Translations under genes and position numbers: made by a program
The notes under the pieces: model-generated
Told to the model about the DNA's origin: nothing
Seen by the model: only the letters and a program-made list of their open reading frames with translations
Database searches by the model: none
In this document: positions 11,983-23,048 of the stretch, piece by piece
Layout: every line of letters starts with the position of its first letter
How positions within the stretch are numbered: the first letter of the stretch is position 1
Assembly: GCA_910574455.1 (NCBI GenBank)
Contig: CAJSYZ010000002.1
Location: forward strand, 6,347,390 to 6,411,389
Length of the DNA stretch: 64,000 nt
Direction: 5' to 3'
From: Trichaptum fuscoviolaceum
Lineage: Eukaryota > Basidiomycota > Agaricomycetes > Hymenochaetales > Trichaptaceae

Positions 11983-12800
11983 TGTTACGACCGTCGGGAA
12001 TTGTAGCGGGAAACAGTTTCGGGAAACTGGAATTCGCGACAAGAACCCGCGTTCGGGAATCTGGATTCGCGACTGGGAACGAGCGTGGGAATTCAGGCGG
12101 GAAACGCGCGGGATTCTATCCAGGCGCGTCGCGGGATTCTCAAGGCCAGCTAGGACTCTTCACTGCTTTGAACGTCAAGTAAGCGGATCCCTAAGGAAGC
12201 ACTCCACAAGTAAGTATTGCGCAACTAACTACACAGGAGAAAAGAGAGAGATCGCACCTAAGGAAGCACTCCACAAGAGGTCAAAAGTGGGGTGCTCCTT
12301 ACGATGCCTACAGCTATTTATCTACTTCGTAAAGACTGTATAGTTAATCTACGCTAAGTGTCCTTGCGCAATGCGCACCTATCTACTACAAACGATACAT
12401 GCTACGACCGCACTGCTAGGCATGTCTATCCCGTCTCTCCAGATGGCTACGGCCTGTCCGTGGACGTCAGCGTCCGGTCCGGGGCCGCGACTAGCCAGAC
12501 TAGGTATGCCAGACTGTTGCAGGTCGTCACCTTGAGGTACTAACGGATTAATGAGCGTATGTTGATAAGTGAATGTACGTGTGCCGTGGCGGGTCGTTGT
12601 AAATGAGTGTGTGTATGCGTGCATGGTTGCCGGGACGGTGGTGCGGGATAAGTCACGTGAGCATGGGATCGTGCGATTCGGGAATGAGGTTTCGCGCGGG
12701 GAATCCAATGGCGGGATTCTCCCCGCGGGTTTGTCTGCTCATGTCGGGATCCTTGGCGGGAAAGTGCGGGAAATGAGAAAAGGAGCCCGGGATCTCGACA
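11983..12800 (-). repeat. 3' LTR of the Gypsy element
   Basis: On the plus strand it starts TGTTACGACC and ends GATCTCGACA. Its twin is 17870-18687. The adjacent internal sequence on the element strand is a purine run (GGAGGGGGGTAA), the expected polypurine tract. Confidence 0.93.
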
Positions 12801-15800
12801 TTACCCCCCTCCAAAGGCGCAACTCCGGGGCGCCAAGCTTGAATCTTGCTCAGGTCACAGAGCTCGATAGCGTTGACTTCTCGAGGGGCGTCCGGGTGTT
12901 TTCGATAGAAACTGCGAATTTTAGCCTTTGCATTACCCATATCCTTTGCGGGAATCCATGTATCTTCCGCGCTCGAATATCCCTTCCATCGTACCAAATA
13001 TTCAAATCTCCGTCTAAACCGTCTAGCATCCAGAACCTCTTCCACCTCGTACTCCAGATCTCCTTCTACTTCGACTGGGGGCGGCGGGGGTTGCGTTCGA
13101 CCGGGAATGTCGTCTTCGTGGTATGGCGAGAGCAGCGATACGTGAAATACGGGTGAATCTTCAGCGACGCGGGGAGTTCGAGTTCGTAGGTGAGGTCACT
13201 TAGCTTTGCCTTCACTTTATACGGCCCTAGTCGTTTCGGTAATAATTTGCGCGCTCCTGGTCGCCGAACGTTCGTCGCCTCAAGCCATACTTTATCCCCG
13301 ACTGCGTACTGCGGGGCCTCGTTCCTGGCCTGATCGTAGTGCTGCTTCATGCGCTCTGCCGCAACCTCCAAAGCCGCTCTTGCCTCTTCCTGTGCCTGCT
13401 GCAGCTCCTGTAGTCGTGCGTCCGCGGCGGGGACCGTGGACAGGCCGTCGCTCGGGGCAATCGTGAATTCGGGATTGTAGCCGTAGACAAGCGCGAACGG
13501 GGATTGTCGTGTTGCCGCGTGCGCTTTCGTGTTGTGCGCGAATTCTGCCATTGGGAGTAATCCGACCCAGTTTTCTTGTCGTGTATCTATGAAAGCCCGT
13601 AAATATTGTTCCAGCTCTTGGTTTACCCTTTCGGTTTGCCCATCCGTCTGCGGGTGATACGCAGTCGACGTGGTACCCTTGATACCGAGTCGGGAAAAAA
13701 GGGCTTTCATGAACTGCGCGACAAACTGTGGTCCTCGGTCGGATATGATCTGGCGGGGGGTTCCGTGCAGCTTCCAGACGTGCTGCAGGAATAGTTCCGC
13801 AGTTTCCGGTGCATCAATGTCAGACGTGGTCGGGATAAAATGCGCTTGCTTGGTGAGACGGTCGACCACCACGAAAATTGCGTTGTAATCCTCAGATCGG
13901 GGGAGCTGGGTGATGAAATCGCACGAAATCGCCTGCCAGGGGCCCTGCGGGATTTCGTTCGGTTGCAGGAGTCCTACCGGGCGTTGGGATCGGTTCTTCG
14001 TGCGTGCGCAGGTATCGCATCCCGAAACGTATCGTTCTACGAATTTAGACATCCCGGGCCACCAGTAGTTGCGGCTTACCATCTCAAACGTTTTCCAACG
14101 TCCAGGATGTCCGGCAGGGAGACTGTCGTGGTAAGTCTTCACCACATCCCGGCGAATGGTCTCGTCTTTCGGGACGTAAACCTTACCCTGGTACAGGATG
14201 AGGCCTTCCTCGGTGCTCCAGTCCTCAAGTTCCTTGGTCAGGACTCGAGGCGCCTTGGACTTGACCAACTCTATTGCGTCCACCAGTTTGTCTTCATACT
14301 GATCTGACTTACGAATGCGTCGTAGGAGGGCCTGATCCCCGTGTACCTGTGTCATTCCCCGACGAATTGCTTTTAGTCGAAACATTTCGGGGGTCAAGAG
14401 GGTCCGTCCCGTGTTGTCTTCGCCTTCGGGTTGAAGATCGACGCGTCGTGACATGGCGTCGGGTTTGCCCCCGAGTCGCCCTGGGCGATGGCGAATCGTA
14501 AAGTCGAAGCGAGTGAGGAACAGACTCCACCGGGCTTGGCGTCGCGTCAGCGTTCGGGATTCAGAGAAATATAGCAGATTCTTGTGGTCAGACACGATAT
14601 CGAGTTTATGACTCGCACCTTCGAGATAATGTCGCCACTCGTCAAGAGCTCTAATAATCGCGAGTAGCTCCTTGTCATAAATCTCGTAGTTGCGTTCCGC
14701 ATCGTTGAGGGATTTCGAGAAAAAGGCGACCGGATGTATCAGTCCGTCGTCGCCTTCCTGGGACAAGACCGCGCCGGTCGCGAAATCAGAGGCGTCGCAT
14801 TCCACGATGAATTGTCGCGACATGTCTGGCATCATCAGGACGGGGGCGGTCGTGAACATGCGCTTGAGATAGTCGAAAGCGAACTGCTGGTTTTCTGTCC
14901 AGGCCCAGCGAACGTCCTTCTTCAGCAGCGTCGTGAGCGGTTTGACGATATGCGAGAAATCCCGAATGAAGCGTCGATAGAAATTCGCGAACCCGAGGAA
15001 GGCTTGAATGTCTTTCACCTTTTTCGGGGTAGGCCAGTCGAGGACCGCCTGTACCTTGGCGGGATCCATCGCCACCTTTCCCTGCGAAATAATCATCCCG
15101 AGATACTCGACGGAAGTCTGTTTGAATTTGCACTTTTCGGGTTTGCAGAACAAGTCGTTTTCGCGTAGCCGTTTAAGGACTTCCCGTACGTGTTCATCGT
15201 GCTGCGATTCATCTTCGGAAAAGATTAGCAAGTCGTCAAGATAGATGATCACGTATACTCCAATGAGGTCTTTGAAGATATCGTTCATCATGTGCTGGAA
15301 GGTCGCTGGGGCATTCGTGAGCCCGAATGTCATCACCGTTGGTTCGAAATGTCCTGCCTGAGTCCGAAATGCAGCCTTCCACTCGTCGCCTTGCTTCAGT
15401 CGCACATTGTGGTAGCCCCATCGTAAATCTAGAGTCGTGAAAACCTTCGCCTTTTGCAGCGCGTCTACGAGTTCCATCGTGAGGGGAAGCGGGTATCGAT
15501 TCTTGACGGTGATGTCGTTCAGTCGTCGGTAATCGACTACCATGCGCAAGGTTCCATCCTTTTTCTTGATAAAGAAGACGGGAGCCGCTGCAGGGGATTT
15601 CGAAGGTCGTATGTACCCCTTGCGCAGGTTTTCGTCAACGAATTCGCGAAGGGCATCGCGTTCGGCTGGGGCCAAGGGATAGATTTTGCTGTACGGGGGA
15701 ACCTTCCCGGGTTCTAAATCTATGGCGTGGTCATACGGCTTGCGCAGTGGAAGCCTTTCGGATTCAACTTTCGAGAAAACGTCGGCAAACTCACGGAATT

Positions 15801-16839
15801 CGGGGGGAACTAGTTCTTCGAAGGTTTTCTCGCCTTCCTTCACCGCAGACTTCTCAGCGATGGCCTGGGAGTGGGTGTACGAGGCGGCAATTTTGTACGC
15901 GAAATGGTCGTCCGTCGTGACGAAGTAGGATTCGGCGTCGTGGTACTGGTCCCAATATTTTTCTGAGTACCGAAATCCCGGTGGGACAGCTTCCCATTCG
16001 GCCTGGGTCCTGTCGGGCCCCCAGGGGGTCTCGACTTCTTCTGCTATGGCGAGGCGGGGAAGCGGGACCAGGCGTTGCTGGTTGTCACACTGGGGCGGGC
16101 AGCAGTTGAGATCGACCACATCGTTGGTCCAGTCAATGGTTGGGTTATGGTGCCGCAACCAGTCGATCCCCATGATAATATCGTCGTCGCCAATATCCGC
16201 GACGGCCATGGTCAACTGTTCTAAGTGTCCTTTCATCTCGACGTTGAGGACTACTTCCTTGGTGATGCGTCCAATCGCGTTCGGGGAATTGTCCGCGTTG
16301 CGCAAAAGTATCGGGATTACCAAGTCCCGGGTCTGGAGTCCGTGTCGCGAAACGTAGCGGGAATTTATGAAAGTTCCCGACGCACCGCTGTCTAACATTA
16401 CTGTGGCTAAGGCATCCGTCTTTCCGTCGCTAACCTGTACCGGGAACTTCAAATGTTGTCGAAGACGACGGTCTATTGTAGAGATGGTTAAATACAAGGG
16501 ACCATTATTAAGAGAGTTCTTCGGCCACAAGGGCGGTTGGGTCGTATAGGGCGCGACTGAGCAATACGACCCTACTGAAAATCCGCTGGGGGCGGGGCTT
16601 CGGGATTGTGAACGTTCTTGGCGGCGGGCGTCATGGCGGCGAATGCGTTCTGTAGCACGGACTGCTGCACATTCTGGACGTACTGTTCCGCCATACGTTT
16701 GAGCGTTTCTTCGAACGACTGGAGCGCGGGGGGCGATGGGCTCAACGGGGACGTGGATTTCGTAGCCTTTAGGTTTCGGGATGGCGGTCGCGTTGGGCAA
16801 TCGCTCACCAAATGGTCTTTCTCTCCGCAGTAGTAGCAT
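12653..16839 (-). CDS. pol: Gypsy pol polyprotein with chromodomain, one frameshift
   Basis: The main frame 16839-13066 encodes 1257 residues. Domains by approximate residue: aspartic protease LDSGASG (149-155), reverse transcriptase with YLDD (about 530), RNase H with ECDASDF (about 678), integrase zinc region with HDSLPAGH and CDTC (about 905-945), and the DDE core with SCDFI, ISDRGPQF and TERVNQE (about 975 to 1070). A chromodomain (FEYLVRWKGYSSAEDTWIP) continues in another frame at 13045-12653, so one base appears lost near 13153, just after LKIHP. The pol frame overlaps gag by 268 bases in the -1 frame, so expression by -1 frameshifting is likely. The chromodomain frame runs through the polypurine tract and 148 bases into the LTR. 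Chromodomains usually steer integration to marked chromatin. Apart from the one shift, pol looks intact. Confidence 0.92.
12801..12812 (-). other. Polypurine tract of the Gypsy element
   Basis: The complement of TTACCCCCCTCC is a 12-base run that is purine except for its T. It touches the 3' LTR and is the normal primer site for plus-strand DNA synthesis in LTR retrotransposons. It lies inside the chromodomain reading frame. Confidence 0.7.
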
Positions 16840-17780
16840 AGTCCCTTACTCCTGCGCTCCCGGCGCACCCTGTCAATCTCCATTGCGTTGGGATCCTTCG
16901 TCGAGCTTGCGCCCGCAGTCGGGATCGTACGCGGAGCTGAACTAGTGGTGCCGGGATTGCTTCGGGGCGTAGCCGCTGGCTTTGATACTGGTCCATAGGC
17001 GTGTGCGAGCCTTAGCTTCTCGTCCGTCTCGGAAACCCAGTTGACGTAGGCATCGAATTTCATATCCTTCGCCTCTGTGCTGGCGATGTGCTGGCGAACC
17101 TGGTCCTTGAGTCCCTTCCGGAACATGTCGAGGTAGATGACATCCGTCGTTGCGTCCTTGGGCCACCCGGTGAGGGCTTGGAGGGCACGGAATTGCGACG
17201 CAAACTCGGCGACCGTTCCTGTCTGGCGTAGGCGCATCAGCTTGTCGGCTGCGGCTTTGTCTGCATCGATTTCCCCGTACGAGGCGCGAAGGGCGGCGAA
17301 CAGGGCCTCCAGGCTGGCGGCTTCTGGCGGTGTCGGGATGTCCTGGAGTCGATCTAGAATGGGTCGTGCCCAGTCTTGCGCCGGTCCCCGCAGTAGCATC
17401 AGGGCGAATGCGACCTTGCGGGTTTCGTCCAGCCCCGGATGTTGTCCGAACAGGTAGAGCTTAATCTGGTGAATCCAGTTTTCCAGCTTGGCTCGTTCGC
17501 CTTCGAAGGTGTCGGGAAGCTTCATCTTGAGCCCTGCTCCACCCCCAGACGGGGAGGCGGGCTGGCTCGCGATTTGGGCTTCTAACGCCTGGTTGGCGTG
17601 CTTGAGCTGGGCGACAGTGTTCTGAACCTGATTGTGTTCGTTGACTAACTTGGAGTAGCGTTTTTCGAGGGTGTCGAGGCGATCAAGGATGGGCTGGAGT
17701 TTGTCTTCCTCCATCGAGGAGCTCGGGGACGGGAAAGCGAAGGTATCTGCGAGTCCTCCCCATTCTTGGTGGGATGACAT
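16572..17780 (-). CDS. gag: Gypsy Gag polyprotein
   Basis: 402 residues from a true ATG (17780). The amino end has a predicted coiled coil (about residues 25-70, ILDRLDTLEKRYSKLVNEH), then the retrotransposon Gag core (ENWIHQIKLYLFG, ... FRKGLKDQVRQH), a Ser/Thr/Pro linker, and one zinc knuckle CYYCGEKDHLVSDC of the C-x2-C-x4-H-x4-C type that binds RNA. Gag forms the virus-like particle in which reverse transcription occurs. The frame is intact and overlaps pol at its end. Two partial copies of this gag exist nearby, at 18873-19389 (minus) and 25426-26258 (plus). Confidence 0.93.
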   Translation of the reverse strand: MSSHQEWGGLADTFAFPSPSSSMEEDKLQPILDRLDTLEKRYSKLVNEHNQVQNTVAQLKHANQALEAQIASQPASPSGGGAGLKMKLPDTFEGERAKLENWIHQIKLYLFGQHPGLDETRKVAFALMLLRGPAQDWARPILDRLQDIPTPPEAASLEALFAALRASYGEIDADKAAADKLMRLRQTGTVAEFASQFRALQALTGWPKDATTDVIYLDMFRKGLKDQVRQHIASTEAKDMKFDAYVNWVSETDEKLRLAHAYGPVSKPAATPRSNPGTTSSAPRTIPTAGASSTKDPNAMEIDRVRRERRSKGLCYYCGEKDHLVSDCPTRPPSRNLKATKSTSPLSPSPPALQSFEETLKRMAEQYVQNVQQSVLQNAFAAMTPAAKNVHNPEAPPPADFQ

Positions 17781-17869
17781 CGCTGGTCGGCGGTACGGGT
17801 GCGGGGGTAGAAGTAAAGAGCGTGAGGGTGTCGAGTCCGAGCGGCGGTGAGCCAGGACTTTTGACCTAA
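17781..17869 (-). other. Leader between 5' LTR and gag
   Basis: An 89-base leader. The base run next to the LTR on the element strand begins TTAGGTCAAAAGTCC, which is not the usual TGG-type tRNA primer site, so the priming mode is not clear (a diverged site or self-priming). Confidence 0.4.
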
Positions 17870-18687
17870 TGTTACGACCGTCGGGAATTGTAGCGGGAAA
17901 CAGTTTCGGGAAACTGGAATTCGCGACAAGAACCCGCGTTCGGGAATCTGGATTCGCGACTGGGAACGAGCGTGGGAATTCAGGCGGGAAACGCGCGGGA
18001 TTCTATCCAGGCGCGTCGCGGGATTCTCAAGGCCAGCTAGGACTCTTCACTGCTTTGAACGTCAAGTAAGCGGATCCCTAAGGAAGCACTCCACAAGTAA
18101 GTATTGCGCAACTAACTACACAGGAGAAAAGAGAGAGATCGCACCTAAGGAAGCACTCCACAAGAGGTCAAAAGTGGGGTGCTCCTTACGATGCCTACAG
18201 CTATTTATCTACTTCGTAAAGACTGTATAGTTAATCTACGCTAAGTGTCCTTGCGCAATGCGCACCTATCTACTACAAACGATACATGCTACGACTGCAC
18301 TGCTAGGCATGTCTATCCCGTCTCTCCAGATGGCTACGGCCTGTCCGTGGACGTCAGCGTCCGGTCCGGGGCCGCGACTAGCCAGACTAGGTATGCCAGA
18401 CTGTTGCAGGTCGTCACCTTGAGGTACTAACGGATTAATGAGCGTATGTTGATAAGTGAATGTACGTGTGCCGTGGCGGGTCGTTGTAAATGAGTGTGTG
18501 TATGCGTGCATGGTTGCCGGGACGGTGGTGCGGGATAAGTCACGTGAGCATGGGATCGTGCGATTCGGGAATGAGGTTTCGCGCGGGGAATCCAATGGCG
18601 GGATTCTCCCCGCGGGTTTGTCTGCTCATGTCGGGATCCTTGGCGGGAAAGTGCGGGAAATGAGAAAAGGAGCCCGGGATCTCGACA
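17870..18687 (-). repeat. 5' LTR of the Gypsy element
   Basis: 818 bases, nearly identical to 11983-12800. Directly beyond it (18688) lies internal protease and gag sequence of another copy, so this LTR is shared between two partial or complete elements. Confidence 0.92.
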
Positions 18688-19389
18688 GCTGTCTAACATT
18701 ACTGTGGCTAAGGCATCCGTTTTTCCGTCGCTAACCTGTACCGGGAACTTCAAATGTCGTCTAAGACGACGGTCTATTGTAGAGATGGTTAAATACAAGG
18801 GACCATTATTAAGAGAGTTCTTCGGCCACAAGGGCGGTTGGGTCGTATAGGGCGCGACTGAGCAATACGACCCTACTGAAAATCCGCTGGGGGCGGGGCT
18901 TCGGGATTGTGAACGTTCTTGGCGGCGGGCGTCATGGCGGCGAATGCGTTCCGTAGCACGGACTGCTGCACATTCTGGACGTACTGTTCCGCCATACGTT
19001 TGAGCGTTTCTTCGAACGACTGGAGCGCGGGGGGCGGTGGGCTCGACGGGGACGTGGATTTCGTAGCTTTTAGGTTTCGGGATGGCGGTCGCGTTGGGCA
19101 ATCGCTCACCAGATGGTCTTTCTCTCCGCAGTAGTAGCATAGTCCCTTACTCCTGCGCTCCCGGCGCACCCTGTCAATCTCCATTGCGTTGGGATCCTTC
19201 GTCGAGCTTGCGCCCGCAGTCGGGATCGTACGCGGAGCCGAACTAGTGGTGCCGGGATTGCTTCGGGGCGTAGCCGCTGGCTTCGATACTGGTCCATAGG
19301 CGTGTGCGAGCCTTAGCTTCTCGTCCGTCTCGGAAACCCAGTTGACGTAGGCATCGAATTTCATATCCTTCGCCTCTGTGCTGGCGATG
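18688..19389 (-). pseudogene. Gag/protease fragment of a second Gypsy copy
   Basis: This stretch closely matches 16395-17090 of the neighbouring element. On the minus strand it holds the carboxy half of Gag including the zinc knuckle (CYYCGEKDHLVSDC), then the start of pol up to TVMLDS of the protease, where it stops abruptly at the LTR. The other end stops within KDMKFDAY-upstream sequence at 19389, where unrelated DNA with an inverted repeat begins. It is a deletion product, for example of recombination between two tandem elements. Confidence 0.88.
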
Positions 19390-19394
19390 GAGCC

Positions 19395-19462
19395 GTACCA
19401 ACTAATAATCTTATAGATCCGCGATAATTATCGCAACCCGTTTCTAAAGTTATCGCGATAAC
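19395..19462 (+). repeat. Left terminal inverted repeat
   Basis: Begins GTACCAACTAATAATC and ends TTATCGCGATAAC. It contains two perfect palindromes, GCGATAATTATCGC and TTATCGCGATAA, possible binding sites for a transposase. It pairs with 23049-23116. Confidence 0.88.
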
Positions 19463-20035
19463 GGAACCATAGCTTTTTGGGCCTGCGCGGCAGCTTAATG
19501 CCGGGGTGCCGCCTCACGGCACCTCACGGCACGCATCCCGCGTCAGGGACCAGGCTGGATTCGGTAATACAGCCTGGTTTTGATCACTGACGCGTTTGCA
19601 ACGCAATAATTTCGCTACCGGGGCCTAGCCCCTCATAATTTGATATAAAATAGCTTCTAGCTATTACTATAGGTTAATCTTTTTTATTTGCAATATGACG
19701 TCGCCGTTAAATTACAATTAATGTTGCGACACTGCGCGAAGGTAAGCGCCGGCGCTTACTAGTGGCGCGCGCGCGCGTCGTCCTTGTCCTTTTCTCCCAC
19801 TTTCACGACGAGTACGTCGTTTTCCCCCTTTCCACTCTCATTATTTTTTTTCTTCTTCTTCAAATCCTTTCGGAGGTTTCGCAATGCAAGTATGGTGGCC
19901 GCAGAGGAGTAAGAAGGCCGTAAATGGGCCAGGTGCGTCACTCACTTCTTGCCGTTCAATGCTAATCTTTCTTATAGGTGCAGCGCAAGCAAGCATGCAG
20001 CGCGAACCTTCACCCTCATCTTCACTACGAGGACA
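19463..20035. other. Inner left part of the TIR element, no gene seen
   Basis: GC-rich then AT-rich filler, including a CGCGCGCG run near 19770. No recognisable coding sequence ahead of the ESS2-like piece. Confidence 0.4.
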
Positions 20036-20039
20036 CTAG

Positions 20040-20490
20040 CAACCGCCGGTCCCAGTCCATTCCCGTCGTTCCTCCGCTCTCCCAAACTCTGAAGACAACA
20101 ATCACAACAATTGCAGCGCCGACGGCGAAAACCTGGTCAACAGTCGTACAGAGGCTCTCTCACACATTATTGCAAGAGATTTCTTCCCCTCTCTGGTCCA
20201 CCTCGACGCAACCAACAACTACCTTGATGCTCCGCGGTCAGGGGATCCAAACCGTATCAATGCATTGGGCTGAAGCAGTCGATTGCAACACCAGCTACTG
20301 CGAGATACCAGCCACAGCAAAAACCCTCACAGACATCTACGAGTCTGGCTGCAGGTCCTTCAGATACACCTCTACACCCCGCGGCTGGTCCCAGCGATAA
20401 GGGCCCCAGAAGCGCGCACAGTATGACTCGAACATTAGCCTCGATGTGCTTTGAGCACGGTACACAACAGAAGTCAATGAAGGTCGATAA
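20040..20490 (+). pseudogene. Captured fragment of an ESS2/DGCR14-like splicing factor
   Basis: In plus-strand frames the sequence reads TEALSHIIARDFFPSLVHLD and then ATNNYLDA, which matches the conserved region of ESS2 (DGCR14, Bis1), a nuclear protein linked to the spliceosome. After a frame change, PATARYQ, KPSQT and AAGPSDTPL follow, and after another KRAQYDSNISLDVL, a TGA, and ARYTTEVNEG. That is the same order as in fungal ESS2 proteins as I recall them. At least two frameshifts and a stop rule out a working product. Both ends of the gene are missing. The name is from memory of the family; the RDFFP motif is the strongest support. Confidence 0.68.
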
Positions 20491-20649
20491 CGTGCGCTCA
20501 TACAACCCGAGCAGCATCGATGGCGGTGATAGGTCTTGTTTTCGTAAGTCTGTTGTGACAGAACACACAGGAAGGACGATAAGCGATTGTCGGTGAGGGC
20601 GAGTGGAAGTGAAAGAACAACACGCAAATATTACATGACGAAAATTAGA

Positions 20650-21740
20650 GGTTAAATCTAGTTCTTTTTAGTATCTAAATTATGTATTTTTATAACTTTA
20701 ATACGATCTCTAATATATATACATTTTAAAGATAAAAAAACTGTGTGCAAGGAGTGAATCATTAAATTTATAGACGTTGTCGAAGTTGTCCTTCGACACG
20801 TCTTCGTCCTCGAAGTTGTGTCCGGCGATTCCCGGAGCATTCATCCGAGGCATCGCCGGACACACTTTTCTCTCAAAATTAAAGCAATCTTTTGAGTGGG
20901 CTTCAGGCACATTATACTACGCAAAAGAAGTAGTCTTATAGTAGATTATCGTATTTATTTTAATAGCATTCATGTACTTTGTTGTTGAGCAAGTAGCATA
21001 ACAATGCTAAAAAGTGCTGTTCTAACAGTATTTATTCATTTGTATTTTTTTGAGTGTCTCTGAGACTTTCATTTTTTGTCAAATAGCAGTCCTAAGCAAT
21101 CGAAAGAAGTATAAAAAATAAGTTTGGTGATAGATATAGTGGAAGTGGGTGAACTCGAAAGTGGTGCTTCGAATGCATCACTTCGAGTGAAACTTGTACA
21201 AATGTGTTCGACTCAAGGATACATTTGTGCACTTCAGAAGTGTTTTTCTTATAACTTTCATTCTAACGCCTTATTATACTTCAATAGCATGTCCAGTATA
21301 GCTATGTAGCATAACTATAATTTTTAATCGTCAGTAACATAGTGTAATTAGCTGCGAATGTTGAAATTTGACCCAAAAGTGCACAAAATGGCCACTTTTA
21401 GGTGTTGTTTCATTTTTATAGCCTCTCATAAAGCGCCGTTGAATCTCAAACTTTTATAAGAGCTTTTTAAAGGTACATATAGCACGACTGTAAATTACTA
21501 TAGAGATCCAAGCAAGTTAAAATATAACAGAAATGAAAGAATCTGAACAAATATGCATGAATCATGCATTTCTATTGTAGTCTTTAATGTTTACCCTTTG
21601 TAACACACTCTTTAACCTCTGCTTTTTCTGTGTAGATATATTAGCTTATGTTTAAGCTAATCAAGTACTGTGCCTGAGCTCATTATCTCTACATTAAATT
21701 CAAAGAGTATGTTATTGATATGTTTGAAATAGAAAAAAGT
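20650..21740. other. AT-rich filler inside the TIR element
   Basis: AT-rich DNA with short direct repeats (for example two gaagtgtt/cgaagtt blocks near 20760-20830). No supported gene. Confidence 0.4.
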
Positions 21741-21959
21741 CTTGAGACATACCATATATAGTAATTTCACGCGATTCTCAGGGTCGTGGCGCGCTATCTG
21801 CACCACGAACGTCGTCTTTCTCTCTTTCTTCACTGTTCTTCAAGTTCTTGCAGCTATGGACGACGGGCAAGAAGGCGTTTGCTGCGCGCAAACGCCGTCT
21901 TGCTTCTGCTTCCGCAGCCTCTCGCCTCTCGGGCGCGAGCTGTACAGTTGCGCTCGCAA

Positions 21960-22215
21960 GCGCAGCTTTCAAGACCTCGAGTCTTACTCCTACAACCTCC
22001 GCAACTCTCTGAACGATGCGAAGCTCAAGGACAGGATAGATCCTGAGGACAAGGCCAAGCTAGGCATGGCTGTCAACGAGACGATCTGATGGCTGGACGC
22101 CTCGCAGGAAACACGGAAGTTGGAATCTCAGAAGACGCAGAAGGAGCTCGAGAGCGTCACAAACCCCATCATGCAGAAGCCCTACGCCGGTGCGGGCGGT
22201 GCACTCTCTGAAGGT
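21960..22215 (+). pseudogene. Captured fragment of the Hsp70 carboxy-terminal region
   Basis: The plus strand reads LESYSYNLRNSLNDAKL, then DPEDKAKLGMAVNETI, a TGA at 22087-22089 where Hsp70 has Ser, then WLDASQET and [13 protein letters not shown]. This is the helical lid region of a cytosolic-type Hsp70 chaperone. The ATPase domain and most of the substrate domain are absent. The upstream part of the same open frame (from 21742) does not look like Hsp70, so the fragment is joined to foreign sequence. The TGA and the loss of the rest make it non-functional. Confidence 0.85.
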
Positions 22216-23048
22216 GCGTTATTCTGTTTATAATTCATCTCTACGAAGATGATTAGCACATCAGATTTGACTGACAATCGCTCGTTTTTCACCGCAGTCG
22301 CGCCAGAACCCTTTGAGCCGTGCGTGATAGACGCTTGCGAGCTCGAACGTCCTTTCCGGTGTTCTCCACCCTCCGCTTGCCTTCCGCATACTTTGTGTCC
22401 TTCGCGACACACATCCTCGTACCCACTCGACAGCGACGAAGACCACGACGGTGGCTGGCGAGCCTGCTGACCGACCTCGAATCACAGAGCTAAGCCAGCC
22501 TATCCTCAAGCAGATCCTCCGCAAGCAGCCCACCTTCCTTAACCTTCCACAAACAAAATCAAGTTGAGCATCTTTGCCGAGGACGAGGAGGTCGCCGACT
22601 TTAATCCGGTCACCATACGGACAGACAGCAGCAGCGCGTCCGGGAGCGAGAAGCGAGGGCTCGCGCCCGCTGCGCTTCTCCTCACCTGCGTCGTGCTCGC
22701 GCTCCGAGGGGCTGGCCAGAGGACAGCGGTCCCGACGCGCCACGCACGGGCTGCGCACCACCCCACCGGGGGTGGCGGGAATGGCGCGCTATTCCCCGCC
22801 GCGTGCGCGCGCGCGCGCAAGGCCGCCACGCGCACCGCCTAGCGCATGCTATTTTGTATTTAAAGTATTAATTTGTAATTATAGATAGGCCTGGACCGTA
22901 GTCCAGGCACTGTAATTTAATATAATATTTATTTCAAATGAGTATGGAGCCCTGCTGTGCTGCCGGGCGAAGCCCTGACAAGGCTGCGTCGGCACGCGCG
23001 GCCCAGGCAGAGCTGAAAAGTAGAACGAGCTGCCGAAGGCCTGCCGAA
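22216..23048. other. Inner right part of the TIR element, no gene identified
   Basis: A possible intron start (GTGCGT) follows the Hsp70 piece. After it, GC-rich sequence is open in several frames on both strands (22261-22888), typical of high GC content and not of one gene. A further captured fragment is possible but none was recognised. An alternating GCGCGC run lies near 22806. Confidence 0.4.

Larger units (their letters stand above)
11983..18687 (-). mobile_element. Ty3/Gypsy LTR retrotransposon (chromovirus), nearly complete
   Basis: The element reads on the minus strand: 5' LTR 17870-18687, gag 17780-16572, pol 16839 to about 12653, polypurine tract, then 3' LTR 11983-12800. The two 818-base LTRs differ at only one position that I noticed (C at 12411, T at 18298), which suggests a recent insertion. 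The domain order protease, reverse transcriptase, RNase H, integrase, chromodomain identifies a chromovirus. A frameshift separates the integrase from the chromodomain. No 5-base target duplication is seen: the left flank is GCAAC, while the right side runs straight into internal sequence of a related copy. Confidence 0.93.

Noticed and set aside
12358..12708. Open frames inside the 818-base LTRs as genes
   Set aside because: They are identical in both LTRs and have no protein features; LTR sequence explains them.
19978..20400. 140-codon plus-strand frame as a gene
   Set aside because: The ESS2-like text lies in other frames of the same DNA, so this frame is accidental.
22261..22888. Overlapping GC-rich frames on both strands as genes
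   Set aside because: All frames are open because of GC content. None shows a motif, and the region lies inside the TIR element.
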